Shown piece by piece: positions 27,601 through 39,600 of a stretch of 64,000 bases of DNA; within the stretch, counting starts at the first letter, position 1; each line of letters opens with the position of its first letter. Source of the DNA: Acanthaster planci (taxonomy: Eukaryota > Echinodermata > Asteroidea > Valvatida > Acanthasteridae); NCBI RefSeq assembly GCF_001949145.1, contig NW_019091359.1:3036110-3100109 (forward strand), read 5' to 3'. The position numbers were made by a program, and so were the translations under genes. A model generated the notes under the pieces. That model saw nothing but the letters and a program-made list of their open reading frames with translations. It had not been told where the DNA came from and made no database searches.

Positions 27601-30600
27601 AGTGATTCCCAGTGCTCCAGAGAGAGAAGGTCATGCCCCCAAATCTAGTTATCAGAAAAGGGAAGGTTCCTGTTCGCAGGTTTCTGTATCCGCAAAGAGG
27701 CAACACCCCCACTCAAAAGTTTTGAAGACCCTCCCAGAAGTTCTCCATGCTTGTGAGGGCAGTGTGGCTGACCCAGAGTCTGAGCATGCTGAAAAACCTC
27801 CTTGGTCCGAAAATGATCAGAAAATTCTGGGGCATAGCTGCCTTATCCCTAAGCTTGAAGAGGGGCTTGAGGCTAAGTCTGCAAACTCAGATACTCCAGT
27901 GAAGCCTCTTCCAGATATCCCTCCATCCAGTGTGAATTTTGCGGCTGTAGGGCTTAAGAAGGCAATAAAACCTTCAGTAGTTCCTCGTCAGGCAAGGCGA
28001 CCTGCTGTTACACTTGTGGAAGGGCACCTCTTCAAACCCCTATCACGAGTCCTTGAGGAGGGAGCGAGAGAAGAGAGTCCAGCACTTCAAGCTTCTCCAA
28101 AACCACTGCCAAGAGTGCCCAAGCAGCAAAACCTTGAGATGGCATCACAGAAGAAAAGTCTCGGATCAACTGATGCAAGCTCCAAAGCATCTGACGAGAG
28201 TCAGGACATTGTGAATGAAGTCCCCTCTGTCAGCTCTGCCTCTGGTTCCTCTGAGCCTCTTGGTCTGGACTTTCCAGATGAAACCAAAGAGCAGACTGTT
28301 AAGGAACAACCCACAACCTCGGCTACCAGCAAGACAGTCAAAGCAGGTAGACATTCTGGATTAAAACGAGGCACTCAACCTTGCACATGAGCTCATTTAT
28401 TTCTGTATCTTTAGTCATTTGTTTCCCATAATTTTCAGCAAATCTCTCATCATACCCTCTTATTTAGGGTTGAAGAATTTCATTCATATCACAGAAAAAT
28501 CAGGAAAGTTTCTGTTCAAGAAGATGCACCTTTTGTTGTTCATTTTTTAATCACCTTGGTGTATAATTTGTTTCATGGATAACTCTAACAAACACTGTCA
28601 TTCAGGAAGTTGATGGTAAAGATTATTTTTGTTGATACCATAGACCAATTAAAATCCCACTGTTTCCTTTGTCCCGTTGGTTCTTTACTCGTACTGTGGG
28701 GGTGAACTGTCTGAAAATTATAAGTGTTTATATGTTGTCTACGACTCTTAGGATACATACCTTGATAACAACTCCTTTTCTTGTAACTTTGATTTTCGAG
28801 AAGCTACTGTGAAGGACACTGAGAGATTTCTAAGTGTCTGTGAGGACACTTCGTTTGAGGATCAACTGATGACCTCAGAATCTGACCTCTGTAAGAAAAT
28901 ATATCCTTGCAAAATTGTGTGTGTGGAAAGATCATTGATACACCTTTGCAGAGCTACGTGTATTTATTCAAAAAAGCTGCATTACATTAAAAAAAGCCAT
29001 AGATGCAGATATATAAATCTGTGTCAAATCAACGCTGACTGTACATATCAAATTGTATTTACAGTTTTCTGTTCTAACCCAGTTACTCACAGTAAAGTTA
29101 TAGTATTGTTTCATGCAAAGTAAAAATCAGTTATTAACAGGTTTAATTTTAATAATGTGAGTCTAAAATCCACATTTTTATTTGTAACATCTTGCACATG
29201 TTTTTTTTTAGTTCATTTACATGTATGTCTTATTTTCTCTACACTGGAGTTGTACACGTTTGTGGGCAAGTTTTTGTTTATTAATTTCTTAATATAGGCT
29301 TAACAGTCAGGATGTCCTATTACCACACTTCAACCTTTCTGTAATTGACCTTTGATTCAATCTCGACAGAACCCAAATGTTCTGTCAAAATGTTCTTCAG
29401 TGGTTACATCCGTATATTGGCTGTTGTAGGAGCCACATAGTCAGGTTTAGCCATTGACTTACTGAATTGGATATATGTACATAATGTACCTATATGTATG
29501 ATGTTTTAGTTTGGTAACCGTCCTTGATGAAGGAAAATTTTTCAGTACGTGTCCAATTAGTTTAATTGTCTATGACGAACTGTAATACCAGACATCTATC
29601 ATAATGGGGTATAAAACTCTACAGTTAAAAAGACAGAAATTAATGCAGTTTTTGACATGTTACGAGTCACAGGTATAACTATGGATAACAACCTCTTTAC
29701 AACCCACGAATAAACCAATCTTTCAGTTCATTTATTTGTTACTTTTTAGGAATACTGGAATTTGGAATGTTTGAGTTCCATTCATAATACGAAGATCAAA
29801 GCATTTTTTTTGCACCATATTCCAACTTTTTGGTTACTGATGCATTCCATAAATATTTGTTTTCATATGAGAACACATTGGTCCCCTAAGAATGCCCAAC
29901 TTTCCCTCTCTGGTGAACGTCCAAACCTTCTAAATTGCAAGCCTCCTGACATATATTTGCAAAGCAATTTTGGTTGCTCATGCCTGCTAATGCCCATTTT
30001 CATTTTGTTTGCTTTCTGCCAACTTTTATTTCCATTGCATGCTTTCACAGGGAAAAAACAAACAAGCGATGTTGCAGAGCCTAAGTTAGAAGCAAATGTT
30101 GTGGATGCCAAAAGAGGGAGCAATAGTAGTTCAACTTCTCGAGGCATTTTGGAAGTATTTTGTGATAACTGGGACTCTGATCATGAAAGTGGATCGTACA
30201 ATTTTTTGGCAGGTAGGAAAAATTTGTTGGCAGGCTGTCGAGCCTTTAGTCAGGATTCTAGTGGCCTTGTAAAGAGAAACGGAACAGCTTGTATAGAAAG
30301 TCGCGAGCGCTCTCCTGTATTATTAAATTGCATGTGCATTCTCAACATCCTGTACATAAGCAAGTGGTGTCTGCTTTTTCATTTAAACTGAACATGTGGT
30401 CTACATGAAGGTATAAAATCGACATCCTATAGTTCTTTTCCGTTAACCGTTTCCTGATACTAAGTACCGTGTAATGATAGTTTAACCCGAAAAGAAAGAA
30501 GTTTTTCTTTGTGAGTACTTGTGCTTTTGTCAACACAGCTGCATGTTTGTAATTGATCCACTGCCTCTCATTTAAGAAAAAACAAAAATTAAAAAAACTA

Positions 30601-33600
30601 AACCACATTCTGGTTTTCCATCTTTAGGGTCAGACACCGAGGGCGCTTCGACCCTCGAGAAAACGGTCATCCCGCTGCGGCAGAACAAACTGCTTCAGCT
30701 AGAAGATCAGGACAAGGCAGCGAGTAACCGGGGCCAAGTTAGACGGACCAGCTCCACAGACGAGTTACCTGTTGTCTCGGTGTCCTTTACCAACACCCGG
30801 GGGTTGTTCCAAAAAGCCCAGCTCATGAACTCCTGTGATTCATTGGATTCAAGTAAGCAAGTTGTCTCATCATCGTTATCAACATCACTTGGTAGACGTA
30901 ATGATTCTATCTCTACATATGTTTGGGTGACCTCCTGTAAATGTGGACGCATCTTTCCTGACCTTACAGTTTTAATTTCAGTTTCACATGTTTCAGTAGC
31001 TTTCCCTGCGTGCATTCATGGTTACATATTTGTTACTTCCTGGTTCGTGTACCTTGAAATGACAATGTTAAACCTTTTTCTAATGTCATGAACTAAAGCC
31101 TTTTTAAAAGTGAACACAAACTTCATAGAATTGAAAAATGTAGGACATTCAACCAAGACAGTCACAGATTTTGAACTATATTAATTGCAAGTTGTTTGGT
31201 CGGTGTTGAATTTCCCCCATGGCTGTTCTCATTTCTTGGAACTTGGTAAGCCTATAAAAAGTTTGGCATGTGCTGGCATATGTACCCCAGTGACTGCCCT
31301 AGAACATAGTTTTTGTCATGAGATTGAAAGCAAGGCTTAAATTCTTCAGAGGGAACATGTGGAGAATGTCATCCAGAAAGCTGAGACAAATTATTCAGCT
31401 ATCACATAGAAAAATGGGCTTTTCCTCATGTCAATGTTAAAATGCATATTCACGAATGCTGTGTGAATTGGGTTTTGTCTGTCTTTTTGAGGCTAACAAA
31501 GCCCTTCGTCTCTGTGAAGTCTACATAAATTCTCTTTATTAATGTACAACAATTTCAGTCAGACTTCCCAGTAAAAACAAATTACTGAAGTTATTCCTAG
31601 GTTGAGAGAACTTGGTAAGCTGTAACTATGTACAGTGGACAAGCGCTGATCAGTAAATAGACAGACCGGATTACCTCCAAATGATATTTGCATGCAAACC
31701 ATATAAAGGGGAAGTTGATGCTGAAAATGGACGGCAGCAAGGCATACCATGATTCCATCATCTTCAGAGATTTGAAATGTCACATTCCTCTTGGATGCAT
31801 TTCAGGGCGAAAGCTTTGCTCAGTGTCTGTGACCCAACTTGTTTTGCGCGGACTTCAAGGGTGGAGTCCCGGTATAGCTGATGTAGTGTACATGTATGTT
31901 GAGTAGTGGTGTTGGCATTCCTGTGATCGTGCATGCCCTTTGATGAAGGCTGTGTAAAATGTTAACTCGTGATAGCAACAAGATGTGCATGTGAAGTATG
32001 TACTTTACTGCCTGTAAAGCCGATCAGGGTACCGGTACATCATAATTGAACACCAGTTGAAGGTCCAAAGTTCAGCAAATGAATTTTATGTGTACATGTA
32101 CACGTCAGTGTATTTAAGGACATGAGAGAAGATCAGAGTTTTATTTGATGCAACGTTATCCAGGAATCAAGGTAGGAAACATGCACACTTACATGTATCT
32201 CTACATTTGTTATCATTGGTTTGTTACTTTTAGATCAAATTCCAAATTGAATTCTTGGATGTCTGTGAAGAGTGTAATTTCATTTGTTTTTTCACAGTGC
32301 AGTTTCTAATAAAGGCCTGTAAAAAATTAGTTTAGCACCTCTGCCAACCTCCCATAAGCCATTTGTCTCTTTCTAGTTTGGGGAGGGGGGGGTTGTTAAA
32401 CATATCAGAGAAAGAAAGTTTGGAAATTTGCCAGAGGCTCCACATTTCTTCAAGCAGATGTGATCTGAAATTCTATTCATATACCTGATCACAGTGCTTC
32501 CAATCCGAGGATGGAGATTTTAGGGGAGGCAGAACTTTTTTTGTGGGGCCAAAAATTTGAAATCTCTTTTTACGTTTATGGCCTTTCTGAGGGATGAGGC
32601 TACATTTTGGGGCTTTTGACATGCTATTGGAAGGAAGGATGGAAGTGAAATTGACCCCAATAATTGCTTATTTTTTTCTGATTAAAAAATTGTTCTTTCT
32701 TAGGGAAAGGGCTTGATATACAATGCATACACACATCCAAGTACAATGGAACAAAACGCCTGTATAACAAACACATTGTCCTCATAGCATTGTTTGGTGT
32801 AACAGTCATACTGGCATAGATGTAAACACCCGTTCTGAACTCCAGCCCAAATTCAAACATGTATCCATTGTGTCTTGTAGTAACAGGTTACCTGTAGATT
32901 ATAAAGACACATGCGTACAGACAGGTTGACGTTAACACATAGGGAAACCAAAGGGGTTCCTAATTGGAATGTGTGGGTGAAGTTACTGCATGATTGGAAA
33001 TTACAGTGTTTGGCCATATTATGTACTAATTCACTTAGGTCGGGTCTAGGTTGTTAGTTTGATTTGCTTTTTTAGAGTACTAAATTGTGATGTCATTTTG
33101 AACCAGAAAGTTATGCACTTTGGTACTTCATATTGTACACCGTAGTGTGAGACTGAGTAGCACTGTGTCTCTTGTCTCAATTTTACACTTGTTGCTTAGT
33201 TACTGAGTCTGTGAAATACTAGTTTGTGTGTCTTCCATGTACAATATGTCAACAGTTATGGAGGTGGTTGGTTGCATGTGCATTGACACGTGGTTTGAAA
33301 ACATCAATCTAAAGATAATATTTCTTTCACTTGTCTCTGTTTAAGGGGCATGATTTTTATTACACAACTGTCTTAGGTAGGATGCATCATGTAGTTTGCT
33401 TTGGGTAATTTCATTTTCCAGTCTTGAAATGAGACTATAGTTTTCACCCCTCATGGATGCCTCCTCTGTTGACATGTCAGGCTTGGTTCCACATGGGAAA
33501 AATCCTCCAGAACCGTGATTAGAGCCTTTATTCAAGTTTTCCAAGCATGTTTAAAAGAAATCATATTTGGCATGTTTGACTAGTTAATAGCGCCCTCACT

Positions 33601-36600
33601 TGTTAGTGTGCAAAACCAATGGCTTGACCAAACTCCATGCATCTGTGTATTATTTGCCATTTCTAGTGACAAGAAAAGAATTGCACATGAAAACCGACTT
33701 CCTATTATAATTGCACTCAATAAAGGTGATCAACTACTCTGCTTCAAATAGACAGATTCTTGTTTCATGGCAATTATTTCAAATGAGACTTTTTAAACAA
33801 AATCTTATCTATCAGCCCAATTCTTACAGCATTGCAAAGGTTGAAAAATCCTCCTTACACTTTTGGCCAGTGAGCCCGTCCCCTTTTTGCTGTCAGTTTC
33901 TGGCCCTTTGATGTCTCATTTCCACTTTGTTATTACCTCAACGGAGTCCACAGTATATCCCTGTCCAGATGAAGACAGAGACTTGTTGGGCTGAGGGGCA
34001 GCTAAATTCCGTCTTGTTAGCTTGAGGATTAGGAATTTATGACTAATGCATATAGCAGACAATGAAAGATCCTTGTGCATGTACGCGCTCACACTATACC
34101 CTGAATCATACAGTGTGTAGTGTTGTCTCAAACCATTACTGTGCGTACAGCAGCCTGGAGAGGTTGAGGTAGGGTTAAGAGCCGTGTGCGTTCCAAACTC
34201 AGCCCACTCATTTTTGTTGTAATCCTCAAAACGCTTGGATTTATGATTCGATGGCATCCAGGATGGCACAGACCAGGGTCAGGTATCCTGCATGTAAGTA
34301 CACGTATATTGCAGAAAATGTACTTGGGGTGTAAGGACCTAATTATTATTCAGATTTTTAATCTATCTGTGAGGGTGGGTGTGACTTTTTATTTGATCAC
34401 TGAGTCACATGTTTGGCCTTGAATCATAGGTGTAGCATGCAGTATGTGATTTAAAAACGGCATTTCTTAAAATAGATCTGAGTCTTGGGTCCATGCCGAG
34501 TTTCTGCAGTTCCTACGAAGGAGGTCACGCTAGATGTGGAAAGGATTTTTGTTGGTTTGGTCAAAATTGAGACAATTTTTTTTTAATTTTAAGACTATTT
34601 ATTAAAGACTGCTTATTTTCAATGTGTGAAACATCTGTAGATGGTCTTTAGATTCAAGAAACACAGAACTGGCCATTTTTTCATATTGTCATGTGTTTGA
34701 AAAATTGGAGTGGGAAAAATATTCCCTAGAAGATTTTATTGGGTCATTTATGTCCAATGTGAGCAAGCCATTCTTAATGCTTTATCAGGGCAGATTTCCT
34801 GTCACTTTCATCAAACTTAATTTCTTTTGCAGAAAATGGTGAGAACACATTTTTTCTATATTTATTCAAATTATTCTTGTTTTAACAAATGAGTTTGGTC
34901 TTAATTAAACAATTTTATAAACTAGCTTTTTTAAGGCAATGGTTACATTGCCTGACCTTGTTTGCTGATACTTTTATGCCCCAAGTAAACATGCTTTCAC
35001 TCATTTAACAGATTTAAATTCATAGCTAGACATGTTGCAGGAAATGACAAACTTATAAAACAAATTGCTGCAGATAACTTGCAGACTAAGTCAAATCATT
35101 CCTTTGGTTTTGTGGAATCAGTTGTCGATAGGTCAATGTACATGTAGACATGTACATGTAACAGAAGCATGTGGTCTACTTGCATGTACTAGGCAGAAAA
35201 AACTGTCACAGGTCAGTTTAAACTACCATGGTTTGTCCAGTGTTTTCACCATGGGGGATGGCTCTTGACATACAAAAATCTGCTGAGCCAGTTTGTCTAC
35301 CGGATGCTACAACTGAATTCTGTATCAAATTGCAAATTCGATGAATTTCTTTCATTTTCTGGTTAATTGGGAATTGGGCTAGGAAATGCGCCGCTGCATT
35401 TAGAGATTATTACATGTAGCTATGGAAGCATTGTCAAGTTCCTCTTTCAGTTTGGAGAAAAAAAGTCTCCATAACCCAGGTCTACCAAGTTTTGGAAGCA
35501 TGAAAATATTTCACATGTAGCTTTGCATTCTTGGAATGTTGTTGAAGTGTCATGTAGAAGAATGAGTGCTAAACTGACATTGATCTAGTTATCATTTGTG
35601 ACCCGCTCCAGGAAAAGGTGATATACCGGTAAGTTGCAAAAAGAAAATCAAGTTATATACATGACTGGAAAGCCCACATTGTAAGCTTTCATTTGATATA
35701 TGATAGAGCTCCGTAGCCTTTCCCGTTTTAGAGTTATGACAGATTTGCATATTAATTAGTTCCAGGCAATTGAAATTGCAAAACAGAGAAAACAGGCTTT
35801 GAAATATCTGGCTCTGACGTGGGTTGTAGGCATTTAAATCTTACTTAGCATCCAACATGTTCTTCTGTTACAACCACCTTCAAAATTCACACGACTAAGG
35901 AATTAGTATTTTCAATGATTTTGTCGGAAAAAAGGAATTTTTGAATCCAACGTTGAGAGGGTCATTGCTCGTAAATGCTTGGTGCGACTTATATCACCTT
36001 TTCCTGGAGCGGGTCACATTTTCACTTCTTCAAGAAGTGCTTACCAGAAAGAAATTGTGCAGCCACTATTCCGAGGCTGTTCTCTGCAACAGACAGGTAA
36101 AGTTGTGGAGTGCACTGCCATGTCTTTTATTTGTCATTTCCATTTTGGGGGGAGAGGGAGGGAGAGGGAGCCACGCCCCCTTGCCACTCCCCCCACCTTT
36201 GATGGCCATAAAAGGCACAGTCAGGGTAATATCAGAGCCCATTAGAAATGACGAGGGTGGGTTGTATGGGTTTGGGAATGACTTGATGGTCGCATCACCA
36301 TTTTGTGTAGTTATTTCCAGAATTCCACACACATGCACACGTTCTCATGAACATTTTGATGTGAATGCAGTGTGTCAGATCAAACTTCCACACAAAATGA
36401 GGACATGAATATCCACCCTGCCATTTTTTTAAGCCACAGATATATTCCATAAGATGTGTCCATCTTGCCAGCGCAACCTGGTGGAAATAAATGTTCCAAC
36501 TAATTGCCCATATTTCATTGATTGTGTTATTATAATTTGTTTATATTAGTTATCACACGAAAGCGAATGGAACACAGAATAATGTAGTGCATCTGGGTCC

Positions 36601-39600
36601 CATATGCCACAAGGCCGAATGCCGAGTGGTATACGGGTCACAGATGCTCAACATTATTCCTTGTTCCACGAGCACAAGCGTGATGATGAATTTATCTTCA
36701 AGCAAACGTGATGCACAGTAAAGAATGTAAAGTATCATGCAGCGCACAGCAAAAACAGTAACACCAATGTACCACAGTTCTGCTGTTTTTTCTAGGGAGC
36801 ATGGGAATTATTTGTTTTTTAACTTATTTCAGTAACAACAACACAGCTTACACTAAGAAAGGAAACATATGTTCATTTAAACGCATGGGACGGTGATCAG
36901 CACGGTAAACACACCACTTTTGAATTCGCAGGCGTACAGATCTGCATTTGCTTTTAGCATAAAAATAGCACAATGCGTTAGAACGGTGTATTACGCAGGG
37001 TTTGATATGAACCGGACAATACGGTTATATATCACATTGTTGCCATGGATCGACCAATCAGAACTAAGCATTCAAGTTTGCCTTGGGATAATATGTTGTA
37101 TCATAGCTGCAAGTCATTTATACTGGTTAATGACAATAATGGGGTTTACTTCATGGAAATGTTTTTTTCTTTGCACAGTCCTGTAGCCTTGATGACTGAT
37201 TTAGTGAATGGAATCAAAGGTTGTGTTGGGATTGCATATTTGCTTCCAGACTGTGTTGAAATGCATGTGTCCCTCTGCAGGATTCCTTACCACAATCTGT
37301 TTCTCTCTGCATGTTGGAAAACTGGGTATCAGTGATGGCAGAGATGGCCACTGGGTTTGAATTTGCCGTCTGTGCCGGGACTGGGCATTCCAAGCTGTGC
37401 CTGGTTCATTCATGCCTTTGTCATACATGTATGCACATGCACCTGTGATTTCAAGCTCCTATTGGATTAACATTCAAGTTACGTAACTTCCGGTTCCATG
37501 CAACTTTGTTTGCAGTGAATATGGCTAAGGCTGCATCCAAATCTCGTCTAGAGCTAGGTCTAGGTCTTCGCTCCATTGGAAATGTTTGGAGACGCATAGA
37601 CAATGGACCGAGCCGTAGCTCTGGAAGCCCGTTTCGGACACGGCCTTAAACTGACATGGCATCACATGAACAGGATGGGCATACTTCTGAGGTAGTGGAG
37701 ATGGTCTCTGGAATATAATGTGGGCCCAATGAGCTGCAATAGGAATAATGAATTCTGAACTTGTTTTAAAAATATTTTTTTCTGTTTTCACATACGCTTT
37801 ATTTCCACTTCGTTCACAGATGAACATTTGACTTCAGAGAATATACATACATGTAAAGAGCGTTACTAAGGAGAGGACTTGTGGTGACACCATGTGGATA
37901 GATGTATCTCCTTTAGAAGAGGTGTGGTTCTGATAAGAACTGGTGAGAACCACACCTCTTCCAAAAGATTTATCCGCATGGTGTCCCCGAAAGCCCTCAC
38001 CTTTGTCTATTCTCCACCATACAAAGCTTCAAATCTTATCTAGAAAACAGAACTTAGCATGACAGGACAACACTGCTGGAAAGTACAGGAGACTTGTAAG
38101 AAGCAGTGAGCATCCAATACGGGACCATTAATGATAGAATGAATTTCCAAATATTGTCTGTAAATCAAATCAGGTTAAAAGAATTGGACAAATGAGAAAA
38201 AGACTAAACAGGTGATAATTACAAGGGCAGTTATACTATTGGTGTAGGATCCAGTAAATATACACAGGTTACAAATCCTAGTTTTGACAGTCATTTATAG
38301 CTCATGTAGATTTACAAGTACATTTATATCACTGGTTGAGATATTTTGGCCACTGTCCAGCTCAGTTCATGCTTCAGCATGTAACACTATCGCGGAACTT
38401 GTAAGGATTCTAATTAATTTCTTCCTGTCCTAAAGTGAGGAAAACTCTGTTTGACAAGATGATTACCTGAGAAGACAGGATTTTCTCCTAAATGACATTT
38501 ACATGTATTTTAAGTAAGACAGCAACTTAAGACATGTAGTGACGTAGTCATTGCTTCAAGACGTGTAATCTCACTGTTCTCAAATAGACACCTACACGTA
38601 TCACGTACATGGGTTAACATGTATGCGTTTGTTTTTTTTTCATTTTCATTGTTTGTTTAAATCTTTACCTACCGTTTTAAAAATTGCAGTACTAACAGTG
38701 AATTTGAAATTATAGCTGAAAGTAATCTACTGTACATATATTTTGACAAGGTTTTTACGCTTGAATCTGTTCAAAGTCATTTATTTGAATTAAATTTTCA
38801 GCCAGTCCCATTTCATATTAAAAATCTCCAAAATCCTGCCAGGAAGTGATTTAAGGTACAAGTGCATTTCGACGTTTGATTTTCTAATGAATTGTCAGTG
38901 CATGAAGAAAGTACCTGTAGAAGGAAACCTGGTTCATTGGAGTTGTGTGATATATATGAGTACATGACACAGTTATTCAATGCATTTTGGTAGTTCTACA
39001 AATCCTGCCTATCCTGTTTGTCTAGCTTCAGGTATTTTTCTTTTTTTTCCCTAAAAATCTGTTGAGTTTAAAATTTCACCCAAAACAAGTGTGAACCCAG
39101 TTCATCAAGCCTCATAATTGTTAGCATTGGCACAACCAAGCCGAGTTCCAACATCCTCCAAGAACTTTTTAATTCGGAGTACCATAGGCACCTGATGTTC
39201 CCCATGAGTTCTTTTCTTTTAAGTTCTTGACTTGACAGTGCTCTTTCAACACCAATTTGTGGCAGATTATGGGCATTAGAAGTCTCAATTAAGCATTATT
39301 AAATGTGACTAAACCTTGACAGCAAGAGACTGCCAGGAGAGAATGAGGAAGGGAAAGCTGTGGTCACTAGAGGGATCATTTAAGGCCTCATTCCAGTCAG
39401 AGGAAGTGACATCCCTTCAAGAGTGACAAAAATTCCTCCCCTTCACTCCTCCCACCTGGAGGACATTGAGACCAGGCGTGATTCACTAGAGATCAGAATT
39501 GAAGTCAGTGGTGATATGACAAGGTTTTTAACTGGAAGGCTGATATTGTTTGGAGTTCAAACATGGAACTGTTCCTTCTTGATTCTTTTGGGTCCATACT

